A stretch of 64,000 nucleotides of DNA from Leishmania donovani (Eukaryota > Euglenozoa > Kinetoplastea > Trypanosomatida > Trypanosomatidae): NCBI RefSeq assembly GCF_000227135.1, contig NC_018228.1, positions 179,645-243,644 of the forward strand, read 5' to 3'. The notes under the pieces were generated by a model, which had not been told where the DNA came from, made no database searches, and saw nothing but the letters and a program-made list of their open reading frames with translations. The position numbers and the translations under genes were made by a program. Each line of letters begins with the position of its first letter. Positions within the stretch are counted from its first letter, which is position 1. Shown here in pieces: positions 46,263 through 56,334 of this stretch.

Positions 46263-49200
46263 ATGAGCGTGCCGATCTCGTCGTCGCAGTCGGCAGGCGC
46301 CGCTGCTGCTGCTGCTGCTGCCCCCAACGGCAGCGTCAGTGGCGTCCTCAGTCTCGCCTCCCCGACAGTGCAAAATCAGCGGCAGCAGCAGCCAGCCCTT
46401 GTCGCGTCACCGACGGACGTGTTAGCGGCCGGCAGGCATCCCGCCAGAGGTCCGGACGCCTTCGCACAAGCGCCAGCAAGCGGGTTCTCCTCTACCGCCA
46501 TGGATACTCTCCTGGAAGACCTGCTGCTCGCCAAGGAGCGCACGGCCTACCACCGAGCCGTCGTGACAGAGATAACGACGACCGCACGGGACGGCTCCGC
46601 AACGTACCATGGCGAGGCCGTCACCTCGCTCCTCCACCTGTCCGTCGCGCCGCGACCGTCAACGCTGCTGCAGCCAGACGCCGTCGATGCAAGTGCGGCT
46701 GTCGGCACCAATGAGGCTGCACATACCGCCGCGGCGGACGGCGATGGTGGTCGAACGGAGCACATGAAAGGGAAGGAAACGCAGCGCAGCAGCAGCGCCC
46801 CGTGCGTGCGGTCGCGGCGTGAGCAGGCGCTCGCTGACAGCATCAGTATGAGCAGCCGGCGCAGTAGCGACGGCGAGGAAGGCAACGCTCCGGCCCTGTC
46901 CGCCACGGTCTTCGTGCAGCCGCCATCGGGCACTGATGATGCGGAAAGCGTTAGAGATCGTGTCACTCGTACTCGCCAGCGCCGTCGGCGCGGCGGCAAG
47001 GGCAACGCAGCGGGCGTCGTCCCGGCCACAGCACGAGCGATCGGTGCCGCCGGTGGTGTAGGTGTAGCCGACGGCGCCGCCGCCGCCGCCTCGGCGAGTC
47101 TCACTCGCATCCTGTCACCACAAGCCGCTGCGATGGATGCGGACATCCACAGGGACGGCGACTATCTGCCCGACGGCGAGGATGCCGAGCGGGTCATCGC
47201 GGAGCGGATGCGGGTTCTCCAGGCACAGCAGTTAAGCGGCGCGACGGGCGCCGAGGGCTCTTTGTGCGGCACAGCCGCCTTTGTACGTCCATCAGCCCGC
47301 TTCAGCCGCGGCCCGGTACCCGCCTGGCTGAGAGAGTACAGCGACCTCCTGCTCTTCGACCGCCATCACCTCGACCGCGACGTAGCCGCAGCGCTACAGT
47401 GCAGCGGCGTAGGCACAACTTGGAGGCGCTGCTGCGCAAGTAACGACTCCGAGGGACTTGTGCAGCTGCCCGTCGACGCGGTGGTGTTGCGGCTGCGCAG
47501 CGACATCGCCCGAGTGCGCCGTCTGCGCGATGAGCTGCGCCGCGACGGCGGCATTCGCGTGCTCATCTCGCTTGGCTCGCGCCCGGCACGGTGTGAGGTG
47601 TACCGTCCTGCAGATCCGGACTGGGGCGCTGCCCCCGCGCCTCCCACGGCAGGCGAGATCCCTGAGGCGGTCTCGAGAGAGGTGCAAGAGCTCGCCGCAG
47701 GTGGGGTGGAGGTGGCTCTGGGTGACACGGACAGAGGTGAGCGTGGTGCTCGACGGGCTGTGCCCCCGTCACCTCCAGCACCACCGCCGTCGACCCCGCC
47801 TCTATCGCGCGCTGTGGAGGCGAAGGACCTGCAGCGCTCACTGCTGGCGCAGACAATACCAGTCTGGCGCCGCCACGGCGCGGCTGTGAAGCTGCTGACG
47901 GAGCTGCTTGACCATCTCGAGAGCCGACTTCGCGCCTTCGAGGCGCAGCTCAGCGACCCAGCGCAAGGTGTGTTGTTGGACCTTGTCGGCGCTCCTGACT
48001 CGGCAGGGGTGGATGGCACAGTGCAGAGCACATACCCACCGGCGCTAGAGCGGGCGATCCGCACGACCATCACGAACACGATGCTGAGCGACGTCTTTGC
48101 GACGTCCTGGAGCGCGTTGCCGAATCGCGGGCCCCGGCTCAGTGAGGCTCTGCGGCGGCGGCAGACACCGCTCATCCACGCGGACTACGTCACCATGACA
48201 GACATGCGGCCCGTTTACGACTTCACCGCGCTGCAGTCGGTGCAGCGCGTCAGCAGGGCCGCGTCCTCGACGCCAGGGGCAAGCCTCGTCTACGCCGCAC
48301 ACCACCAGCAACAGTGGCGCAGCGGTGGCGGTGGCGGTGGCGGTGGCGGTGTTGCTGCTGCCGTCGGAGGGGACACGCGCAAGTCGTACTCGGTGCACGT
48401 CGACTACGTTCGTTTCCAGCCTTCCCTGGAGAGCATCCGTGGCGCAAGCGCCCTTGGTGCCCATCTCGGGGTAGGAGACAGCGCGGCGGCAGCGGTGGGT
48501 ACTGATAGTGGCGGTGGCGGTGGTGGACGCCGTTCCAGCGTGCTATCCAGCTCCGAGGATCCGCTGTCGAGCCTTTTGTTGGGCTCCTCCTCGAACGCGT
48601 TCTTGCCTCGCGACACAAACGCCAGCGGCGACGGCACAGCCGCCGACGCTCACGACGCCCTGCTGCTTCAGCAGCAACGCCGCAACGGCAGCCTGCACAG
48701 CACCGCAGCGGCCCTGCTGTTCGCGCTGTCCGCGGCAACGGCGAAGCACAACCTCGTGGCCTTCAGCCCGGAAGAGTACCTCACCTCACTGCTGCTGCAG
48801 TACTACGAGCAGTATCGCCTCCTGCAGCTGAACCTGCTCCCTTCCCTCAAGAACCGCTTCTTCTACCAGGAGCAGGTGCTCCAGCTGCAGCGGCAGTCAC
48901 AGCGTACTAGCGACATGGACCAGCTTCAGCTGCGACTGGAGTCCCTGGCGAAGACGTCGGCGGACGTGGAGCGCGGCTGCCTCCATGTGATGATCGTCCT
49001 GTGGAACTCCGTCCTCATACTTCGGCGACAGAAGCAGGAGCAAGGGCAGCATGCGACCGAAAAGCTGGGCGGGGCGACGACAGACGCGCCCATCATTGTC
49101 GAGAACCAGCACCGGAGCAGCCGCGGCCGTGGGGAGCAGCCCACTGTGACCGCGATGGCGCAGGAGATGCGCTCGCATCCGCCCGTCTTTGGCGCCGAGG

Positions 49201-52200
49201 TGTCGGCAGCGGCGTCGGAAGATGAGATCGCCGTGCAGGTCAACGATGAGCTCATCGCCAATGCACCCGTGGTGCATCGCGTGGACAACAGTGTCACCTA
49301 CGGTGGCCGGGCTGACCGCGATGACGCCAGCCCCGGTTCTCAGCCGCAGCAGCAGGGCAGCTCGCGCGTCTCTAGTCCGCGTTCCTTCGTGCTTTTTCCC
49401 GGCTCGCCACCTGCCCAGCCCTCCGCCTCGGCGAGCGCGTCGCCCCTCCTCGCACCGGCAACAAGCGTCTCCTCGGGAGAAGTCGGTGTTGGCGACAGCA
49501 GCAATGAAGGTGATGGTAGAGGGGCTGTGTCGCCCCCCTGGCCGCGGCCGCGGCCGCAGCGTTTCCGCTTCTTCCTTCGTCGGTACGGCACGGCCGAGGA
49601 AACACCGTACGTCGCCGGGGATGATCTCCTCCACTACGCTGCCGAGGTGGAGGGTGCGGATGTGCTGCAGACCGGCAGACAGCCCGGCGAGAGGGGTGGC
49701 GGCGCGGCGGCGGTGCCTCCAGTGGCACAGGATGAGCTCATGTACTTCCAACTGGTCGTCTTCACCCGCTCGCACGCGGCGATGGTGCCACAGTACGTTG
49801 GTTGCACCACACCGCGCCCCATGACGGCCGCCAAAGTCGTCTTCTTCAACGAAACCTTCGAGGTGCGTGCGCTGCATGAGCCGGCGGAGCTGCTGCTGCA
49901 CCTAATCCCCGTCACCGCCGGCCCCTCGAAGCACACGGTCGTGTCGACAGTGCGGCTGCAACCGACGCTGGCCCGCACGTACAGCCTGCTGCCGCTGCAG
50001 CCGCCGACAGCCTTCGTCTTCCATGGGCGACTCTTCGCGCATCATCAGCGAGCGGCTGCCGGCACCAACGACGCCGCGCCATCGACAACGACGGCCACCT
50101 CGGTGCACGGGGTGCTGGCTGCCTCGACGACGTGGACAGGCAGCCAGGGCATGGCGGTCGCGCAAATTGAGCGCCTTTTCCTTGGCGGCGGCAGCAGCGG
50201 GCCTGCGGCAGATCCGCTCGACCCGCAGTACCTCCCGCTACTGTGCACACTGCGCGCCTATTATGAAGAGCAGGGCATGGGCCGCGCTAGCGCAGCCAGC
50301 GGTGGCGGTGCCGGTAGGGCCCCGTCGTCGTCGCATCGCCGGCACTCTGCCGACGGGTCGGCGAGGCTGCAGCGGCAAGTCTCGACGCCGAATCCCAGAA
50401 ACGCGCTTGCAGGCATGCCAGCTGGGCGCGCTGGCAAGGCGCACCTGACCGCGCTCGGTGGGAGTCGCAGAAGCTTCAAACACATCGCGTTCTCGGGGCA
50501 GCTGCTGCAGCGAGTCGGCAGCGCTGTCGGAGCGGCGGCGACGGCGCTGACCGCTCCCGACGGAATGCGCAGCACGATGCAAGTGCTCACGGCGGCAGCA
50601 GAGGCCGCCGGCGGTGGTTGTGGCGGCCGCGACTGCTACGCCGCGGATGATTCTCTGCAGCGCTTGCCGAGTGCTCGGCTCGAGCACCTACGCCGGCGAT
50701 GGCTGGCTCACACCAACAAAATCAAAGCCGTCGACGAGGTCGAGGCGCGTCTCTTCGCGTGTGCGATGCCGCTGGACGACGCGGATGTGTATCAGCTGCA
50801 GAAGGCGCTGAAGCGGTCAGTCAGAACAGAAGAGGCGGAGCGGGTGAAGAGCTACGGCGCGGCGGCAGGGGCGCTCTTCAATGTCCAGCACTACTACTCG
50901 GCACCCTCGGCCATCTCCGGGCTCCCACTGAGCCCGCTACCGCGGGAGACGAAGTTGAAGCTGTGGCAGGAGCGACAGCGGCGGCTGCTGCTCACGCTCA
51001 AGGCACGGCATCACCTGACGGACGCCGAGAAGCTGGAGGCGGTGGTGCGGGTGCCGAAGCTGGTGCTGAAGCTCGTCTTCGACTTTGCGCCGCGCAGTCA
51101 GCTGAACCCGCATCGAAAGGTGCGGCCCAAGACGGAGGACATCGACCGCGCTCTGCTGGCGCGTCGGCGTGACAGCCACATCGTCATCCACATCATGAAG
51201 GCGCACAACCTGCCTCTGCGCGCCGACGGCACGCCGCTGGAGCCGTTCGTGCAGGCCAGCTTCGTGTCCGAGGTGGCCTACACGCGCAGCGAGGTAGGCA
51301 GCAACCCTTCGTGGTTCCAGTCGCTTGAGTTGCCCTTTCAACCGCTGAACTTCGAGGAGGACACGCTCGGCATGATCGACGACGACGTTATCATTTCGCT
51401 CTACGACAAGGTCGAGGTAAAGATGGCGCCGTCCGCCGCGGCGACGGCGGCCGTGGCGCACGAGACGCACTACCGCACAGAGCGGCGCTTCATCGGCACC
51501 TTGCGCATCCCATTCTACTCTCTGCATCAAGCAAGTCAGGCACGCATGGAGGGCGTCTACCCGTTGCGCATGCCGCGCTGGCTTCTCGGCTACCACACGC
51601 TGCTGCCACGTCGTTACTCGACGGAGGACGAGGCAGCAAGGCAGCACTTCACCCCCGAGTGTGGAACCACGAGCGGCGGCACGGCCACGCCGGCGCCGAA
51701 CCCGTTCGGCAGTTTCGAGCGCCTCCCTGCACGCCGCGCCGAGGGGGCTTCGGGCGCAGCGGCTGCAGCCCCACAGCAACTGGAGACATCCGCCTCAGCC
51801 GTGCTGGCGCTGACAGTAGACAATACGAGCAGCGACCGACAGAGCACCGAGCCCACGCTGCAGCTGTACATGTCCCTCTGGCCACCTTTGCAGCGCGAGC
51901 CGCCACCGAGGCTCAGCCGCGCGGAGCTGACCCGCCAAGTAAGTGAGTTGAATGTGTCGCCGCAGCTACGTTACCTGCACCAAGTGGCGCTGAAGTGGCA
52001 GCAGGCGGCCCTGAAGAAGGTCAAGGCGATCGGCGCGATGCACGCGCAGGCCTCGACGCGGCAGATCGAGCCCTTCGTGAAGTGCTCGACCGGCGACTTG
52101 ATGCTGGTGTGCCGCTACATTCTGCCCCGCGGTGGGCCCCCGCCGCCGTGCGTGCGCACCGTGCACGAGGCTATCCGCTACGTCTCGCTACTCCCGCTCG

Positions 52201-53288
52201 TCGCGGATATGCTGTCGTGGGGTGAGAAGGACGTGTGGAACACGAATGCGGAGCTGCTGGCGATGCGCTCGGGCGACTGCGGGGAGCTCGCGCTGCTGCT
52301 CGCGCATTTCTTGCGCTGCTTGGCGCCGGACCGGCCGACCTACGCCGTCCTCGGCAGCGGCACTACCACCTGCCAGCAGACCATCATGGTGCTCCACGCC
52401 TTCGACGACGCCGAGTGGATGCTGATCGACCCCCACTCCGGCTGGACCGTGTCGGCTGGCAAGCCCTATGGCACGGTGCTGCGCGACGTATATATGGTCA
52501 TCTCGCATGACCAGCTGTGGGCGAACGTGCAGCTGTCGGGCTTTCCACACCGCATGACGTGGGACCTTGCGAACCCGGCGCACTGGCTACCGTGCTTCGA
52601 CAGCGCCAAGGACGCGCGCATCGCCGTATGCACGCCGCACCTGTTTCCGATTCAGCGCGATGTGCTGACGTTCCCGGCGGCCGATCCGGTCAAGTCTCGC
52701 GAGATTGAGCTGGAGCTGCGCGCCTGCCTAAAGAAAGCGCTACTGACGTGGCGCAACGGATGCCCGCCGGCGTACCACCGCGGTGTAGAGGCAATCCTGC
52801 GAGAGTTGCTGGAGTTGGCCGAGGCAGAGCGGTGCACGTGCGCGTCGGCGCGGCGCAGCGACATCACGCTGAGCGCCGCGGCGCGGCTGAGCGAATACTT
52901 TGGTGAGAACATCACCGGCGAGCCGGAGAGTGACATGAGTGCGGCGCAGCGCCGGCAGCAGCACAAGCGTCGCCAGCACCGCCACCGCCATCGCAGTGGC
53001 GACAACGGCAGCATAGGGCGTGAGGAGGATGCCGCTGCTGTTCAACCAGGAACCACCACCCCTGTATCCTCGAGCGTGAGCCCGCTTCGACTGCTCGGCT
53101 CGCCCGTAATGGGCTCCTACAACCCGTCTGACCCACAGTTCCAGGAGCTGCTGCAGCAGGTGTTTGAGTGCGCAGTGCACGAGGTGGGCACGAGCGAGGC
53201 GAGCTTCGCCGTCGGTACGTACGTGAAGAGCTACACAGGTGACGTATACGCCATGTCAGTCTTTCTTGTCGCCATCTGTCGCGGGTGA
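46263..53288 (+). CDS. CC2D2A: CC2D2A-like ciliary transition-zone protein (C2 and transglutaminase-like domains)
   Basis: This encodes 2341 residues from ATG 46263, longer than human CC2D2A. The order of parts matches that family. There is a disordered N-terminus, then an N-terminal C2-like region (about 1100-1320, with QDELMYFQLVVFTRSHAAMV) and the acidic anchor LDPQYLPLLCTLRAYY. A second C2 domain follows (about 1638-1760: SHIVIHIMKAHNLPL, then GSNPSWFQSLELPF). A transglutaminase-like domain (about 1975-2190) includes WGEKDVWNTNAELLAMRSGD and the LWANVQLSGFPHRMTWDL segment. The final helix-strand module ends SVFLVAICRG. CC2D2A belongs to the MKS complex that gates the cilium or flagellum base. 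Here C2006, H2045 and D2056 sit where a transglutaminase triad would be. The role is inferred from the family. Confidence 0.88.
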   Translation: MSVPISSSQSAGAAAAAAAAPNGSVSGVLSLASPTVQNQRQQQPALVASPTDVLAAGRHPARGPDAFAQAPASGFSSTAMDTLLEDLLLAKERTAYHRAVVTEITTTARDGSATYHGEAVTSLLHLSVAPRPSTLLQPDAVDASAAVGTNEAAHTAAADGDGGRTEHMKGKETQRSSSAPCVRSRREQALADSISMSSRRSSDGEEGNAPALSATVFVQPPSGTDDAESVRDRVTRTRQRRRRGGKGNAAGVVPATARAIGAAGGVGVADGAAAAASASLTRILSPQAAAMDADIHRDGDYLPDGEDAERVIAERMRVLQAQQLSGATGAEGSLCGTAAFVRPSARFSRGPVPAWLREYSDLLLFDRHHLDRDVAAALQCSGVGTTWRRCCASNDSEGLVQLPVDAVVLRLRSDIARVRRLRDELRRDGGIRVLISLGSRPARCEVYRPADPDWGAAPAPPTAGEIPEAVSREVQELAAGGVEVALGDTDRGERGARRAVPPSPPAPPPSTPPLSRAVEAKDLQRSLLAQTIPVWRRHGAAVKLLTELLDHLESRLRAFEAQLSDPAQGVLLDLVGAPDSAGVDGTVQSTYPPALERAIRTTITNTMLSDVFATSWSALPNRGPRLSEALRRRQTPLIHADYVTMTDMRPVYDFTALQSVQRVSRAASSTPGASLVYAAHHQQQWRSGGGGGGGGGVAAAVGGDTRKSYSVHVDYVRFQPSLESIRGASALGAHLGVGDSAAAAVGTDSGGGGGGRRSSVLSSSEDPLSSLLLGSSSNAFLPRDTNASGDGTAADAHDALLLQQQRRNGSLHSTAAALLFALSAATAKHNLVAFSPEEYLTSLLLQYYEQYRLLQLNLLPSLKNRFFYQEQVLQLQRQSQRTSDMDQLQLRLESLAKTSADVERGCLHVMIVLWNSVLILRRQKQEQGQHATEKLGGATTDAPIIVENQHRSSRGRGEQPTVTAMAQEMRSHPPVFGAEVSAAASEDEIAVQVNDELIANAPVVHRVDNSVTYGGRADRDDASPGSQPQQQGSSRVSSPRSFVLFPGSPPAQPSASASASPLLAPATSVSSGEVGVGDSSNEGDGRGAVSPPWPRPRPQRFRFFLRRYGTAEETPYVAGDDLLHYAAEVEGADVLQTGRQPGERGGGAAAVPPVAQDELMYFQLVVFTRSHAAMVPQYVGCTTPRPMTAAKVVFFNETFEVRALHEPAELLLHLIPVTAGPSKHTVVSTVRLQPTLARTYSLLPLQPPTAFVFHGRLFAHHQRAAAGTNDAAPSTTTATSVHGVLAASTTWTGSQGMAVAQIERLFLGGGSSGPAADPLDPQYLPLLCTLRAYYEEQGMGRASAASGGGAGRAPSSSHRRHSADGSARLQRQVSTPNPRNALAGMPAGRAGKAHLTALGGSRRSFKHIAFSGQLLQRVGSAVGAAATALTAPDGMRSTMQVLTAAAEAAGGGCGGRDCYAADDSLQRLPSARLEHLRRRWLAHTNKIKAVDEVEARLFACAMPLDDADVYQLQKALKRSVRTEEAERVKSYGAAAGALFNVQHYYSAPSAISGLPLSPLPRETKLKLWQERQRRLLLTLKARHHLTDAEKLEAVVRVPKLVLKLVFDFAPRSQLNPHRKVRPKTEDIDRALLARRRDSHIVIHIMKAHNLPLRADGTPLEPFVQASFVSEVAYTRSEVGSNPSWFQSLELPFQPLNFEEDTLGMIDDDVIISLYDKVEVKMAPSAAATAAVAHETHYRTERRFIGTLRIPFYSLHQASQARMEGVYPLRMPRWLLGYHTLLPRRYSTEDEAARQHFTPECGTTSGGTATPAPNPFGSFERLPARRAEGASGAAAAAPQQLETSASAVLALTVDNTSSDRQSTEPTLQLYMSLWPPLQREPPPRLSRAELTRQVSELNVSPQLRYLHQVALKWQQAALKKVKAIGAMHAQASTRQIEPFVKCSTGDLMLVCRYILPRGGPPPPCVRTVHEAIRYVSLLPLVADMLSWGEKDVWNTNAELLAMRSGDCGELALLLAHFLRCLAPDRPTYAVLGSGTTTCQQTIMVLHAFDDAEWMLIDPHSGWTVSAGKPYGTVLRDVYMVISHDQLWANVQLSGFPHRMTWDLANPAHWLPCFDSAKDARIAVCTPHLFPIQRDVLTFPAADPVKSREIELELRACLKKALLTWRNGCPPAYHRGVEAILRELLELAEAERCTCASARRSDITLSAAARLSEYFGENITGEPESDMSAAQRRQQHKRRQHRHRHRSGDNGSIGREEDAAAVQPGTTTPVSSSVSPLRLLGSPVMGSYNPSDPQFQELLQQVFECAVHEVGTSEASFAVGTYVKSYTGDVYAMSVFLVAICRG

Positions 53289-54066
53289 CGACCTCAGTGA
53301 CGATGCTGCACCGCTCAGAGAGGGGGGGGGCGGTATTGAGAAGAGGCGGACGGCGCGTACTGCAAGTTGGCATCGTCGTGGCAGACGAACGGTTTCGTGG
53401 CGGTGCTCTCCTCCCCAATGCAACCACCCACACACCCCTTTCCACCGCCGTCGGCACCCCGCACGCAGTGCGAACGCGCCGAATGTCGCAGGACACGCCC
53501 ATCCGCCGCTGCACTGCGGTGCGTGGGCGCGTACACGAAGAGAGTGCCGAAGAAAAGGAATACAACGCCTCTTGCACACTCATGAGACGCACCGCCGTGT
53601 GTGTGTGTGTGTGTGTATCGGCGAAGGGGGCAGGGCGCAGCGTCTGCGCTGCGGTGCGGTGCGTGGGCACATGCCGCACATGTGGTATCGCCGCGGCACA
53701 GGTGTGGTGTGGAGCAGCACACAACAGCAGGCGCCTGTTTCATGATAGCAACGGGGAAAAAGACGACGACGGCTCTTGTGCACAAACGCCCGCCTCACCG
53801 AGCTCGGTAGGTACAGCAGGCCGTCGGAGAGGCACAGCAGTGGTGTCAGCCACGCCACCAGTTGGTCCCCCCTCCCTTTTTTTCTCTCTCTCCGCCACCC
53901 CCTTCCTCCCAACGTGTGCGCCTCGGCCATGTACGGATGCCCCAGCCAGGCGTGTTGCTTGACGCGCGCAGAACTGCTGTCCATCCTACATCTCTCCCCC
54001 CCCCCTCCCCTCCCCCTCTGTAGCTGCCATCCGTCCACGGGACGCCCACAGCGACCCACAGACAAG
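53289..54066. other. Intergenic spacer
   Basis: It contains a G9 run (53322-53330), a TG repeat (53598-53617) and, at the end, a CT/C-rich tract with an acceptor AG. The next gene's frame is open from 53776, with an ATG at 53929 that precedes the acceptor. No gene is seen. Confidence 0.75.
53990..54023 (+). promoter_or_regulatory. Trans-splice acceptor that decides the next start
   Basis: A 30-nt pure pyrimidine tract ends in GTAG, with AG at 54022-54023, 44 nt before the ATG at 54067. It would remove the in-frame ATG at 53929 from the mRNA. Confidence 0.65.
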
Positions 54067-56334
54067 ATGATGTCCAAGGCCGCCTTTATGATGCAGGACC
54101 ACGTGCGCCGCAACTATGTCATGATCACGGATGTGTGCAGCCCGAACACATTCTTCGTGCGCGGCCGGCTGCCCTTCCCGCAGGGCCTCACGGCGATTGC
54201 GGTGCTCTTCAAGAACCAGCGGCCGGCCGACGTCTACGCGCACCCGTACTTTATCGAGAAGCAGAGCGACCCGTCCCAGCCGTCTCCGCAGCTGCACCTG
54301 ACAGAGGAGTCGCAGGGTATCATGAAGGTCATGAGCGGCCTCCGCTACATGCGAGACGACAACACGAAACTCGACAACACAATGGTGGTGGTGACCGACT
54401 ACAAGGTCGTGGTGGAGGGGCGCATGCCGAGCGTGCCGCAGGCCGCGTCGACGGCGCCGGGTGGACCAGAGATCGTGCCGGCGCACGACGGGGGCGACAG
54501 AGGCGCTCAAGGGCACCACCCCGCCGCAGGTAGTGCCGCGGGAACCTCCCCGGGGCTCACGCTGGAGCAGCGCGTCATGCTGCGGCGTACCGTCCACCAT
54601 GTGACGCAGATCCCCGGCGGCGGTGGCGATGCCGGCTTGGGCCTCGGCGGCACGCGCAGCCCCTTCTCGGCTGCCTCGAGGCCGGCAGCCACACCATCAG
54701 CGGCGTCCGCATCGTCGTCGAGGTCACTGCAGGCAAGTGCGAGCGAGGCGGCGCGCACCGCCGGCGACAGCGACCCATCCGCTGCTTGCAGCGGTGATGC
54801 CGCCTCGACCGCGATGCACAGCGCGATGCCTGGATACTCCACCTTTCCCACGCCGGAGGACTGTGCGACGGATGCATGGATGTCGTACCGCTACCTCAAG
54901 GCCGCCATCTTCGGTCGGCGCGCGCTAGCGGAGGCGAGGGGACGCGCGAGCTCAACGGACCCCATCGACGTGCCGGCACTGTTTGAGAAGCGCGTCGGTG
55001 GCTACACAGTCTTGTACAACCCTATCGAAGTCAACGAGCGGACGTTCGTGGAGCTGCTGCTGAAGCTGCAGGACGAGGAGCGCGTTGTGAAGGCGATCGT
55101 CGTGCCGACGCGACCGGCGTGGCGACACTTGCAGGTGTGGGCAGACGTCTTCCCGGACGCGGAGCTGATCACCAGCGGCGAGGTACCGCTGCTACCGGCG
55201 GCGGCGGCAGTCACGTGGTCTTCTGGCGGTTGCGGCGGCAACAAAGAGTCTGCAGACAGCGCGGCGGACCCGCAGCACCGCACCACCAGGCGTGGTCGCA
55301 GTGATGCCGCCGCCGCCGCCGCCGCCCCGCGTGCTCCTCCCTCGACTGCAGCTGCGGCCGCAACGGAATGGCGCGGCGGGTGTCAGGACATGGGCAACGG
55401 CATGACCGGACTATCGTTTCCTGAGGTGGACCTGGTGGCCGAGGCGGCGCTTGAGCGGCAGCGCGCCGACGAGGCAGCCGCGAAGGCGAGGGCCACGGCC
55501 GAGGCGGCGCAGCGCGAGCGTAGCGCCGCGCCCGGTGAGAGCGGCCGAAAGGTGGACGAGGAGAACGACGACGAGGCGGGCGACGAAGCGGCTGGGACGA
55601 ACGGTGGTGGCACGGCGGCCGAGAGAAAGCGACGGGCGATGTTGCGCCGGCAGCAGCATAAACGGAAGCTGCGGGAGGAGATGCGCGCCGAGGATGCGCG
55701 GGCGGAGGCGGCGGCTACGCGGGCCGCCGCGTCCCTGAGTGCCACCAGCAACGACAGCGGCGACCTCGTTGACGTGCTGTGGCGCGACGTCTCCTTCTTC
55801 ACAGAAAAGCGCGTGCAGGCTGTCGGGCTGCGCGAGAGCGATGCATGGCGTCTGCGCGTCCTCTCGCCGCGCGCCGCGTCGGCTCCACAAGAGCCGCCGG
55901 TGGATGTCCTACGCCTCACCCCGGCGATTGAGCTGCTCCGCATCCCCGGCGACTCTGCCGTGGAGGAGTACGTGCTGCTGGACGCCAACAGCAACAGCCT
56001 TGCGTGCACGGACCTCTACCACGGCGAGTACGCCGACCTTGACCCGGTAAACTCTTGGATGTGCCGTGTGTGGTTCAAGTTTATGAAGCGTGGCGACTAC
56101 AAGCGCACGGACCTGGTGCCGCGCTACAAGTGGCTGCAGGTGCTGCAACAGAGGTCGCTGTCCGTGGTGCAGTCGGCCATCGATGACCTGACGCGTCGTC
56201 GGCCAATCAAGTGCGTGCTCAGCGCACACGGTACCCCGCCACTGAGCGGGGTCGATGCCGTCAACACACTGCGACGTCAGTGGAACTTGCCACCGCTGCA
56301 CCCCGAGGAGAGGCCGCGGGATAGGCGCAGGTAA
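54067..56334 (+). CDS. Conserved hypothetical, possible metallo-beta-lactamase/DUF4336-like fold split by inserts
   Basis: This encodes 755 residues from ATG 54067 (a second ATG follows at once); the upstream ATG at 53929 lies before the likely splice site. The N-terminal part (HVRRNYVMITDVCSPNTFFV) looks folded but is not recognised. Three patches resemble the beta-lactamase-like family DUF4336: the strand-helix VLYNPIEVNERTFVELLLKL with following AIVVPTRPAWRH (H354) and W358ADVFPDAEL; the late EEYVLLDANSNSLACTDLYH; and IKCVLSAHGTPPLSG (H721). A low-complexity region with a basic coiled coil (about 515-565, RKRRAMLRRQQHKRKLREEM) lies between them. The canonical HXHXDH motif is not visible, so a catalytic role is unlikely or altered. 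The assignment is an inference from pattern. Confidence 0.75.
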   Translation: MMSKAAFMMQDHVRRNYVMITDVCSPNTFFVRGRLPFPQGLTAIAVLFKNQRPADVYAHPYFIEKQSDPSQPSPQLHLTEESQGIMKVMSGLRYMRDDNTKLDNTMVVVTDYKVVVEGRMPSVPQAASTAPGGPEIVPAHDGGDRGAQGHHPAAGSAAGTSPGLTLEQRVMLRRTVHHVTQIPGGGGDAGLGLGGTRSPFSAASRPAATPSAASASSSRSLQASASEAARTAGDSDPSAACSGDAASTAMHSAMPGYSTFPTPEDCATDAWMSYRYLKAAIFGRRALAEARGRASSTDPIDVPALFEKRVGGYTVLYNPIEVNERTFVELLLKLQDEERVVKAIVVPTRPAWRHLQVWADVFPDAELITSGEVPLLPAAAAVTWSSGGCGGNKESADSAADPQHRTTRRGRSDAAAAAAAPRAPPSTAAAAATEWRGGCQDMGNGMTGLSFPEVDLVAEAALERQRADEAAAKARATAEAAQRERSAAPGESGRKVDEENDDEAGDEAAGTNGGGTAAERKRRAMLRRQQHKRKLREEMRAEDARAEAAATRAAASLSATSNDSGDLVDVLWRDVSFFTEKRVQAVGLRESDAWRLRVLSPRAASAPQEPPVDVLRLTPAIELLRIPGDSAVEEYVLLDANSNSLACTDLYHGEYADLDPVNSWMCRVWFKFMKRGDYKRTDLVPRYKWLQVLQQRSLSVVQSAIDDLTRRRPIKCVLSAHGTPPLSGVDAVNTLRRQWNLPPLHPEERPRDRRR

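Noticed and set aside
53929..54066. Earlier in-frame ATG for the gene at 54067
   Set aside because: It lies upstream of a 30-nt pyrimidine tract ending in AG at 54022, so it would be removed by trans-splicing.
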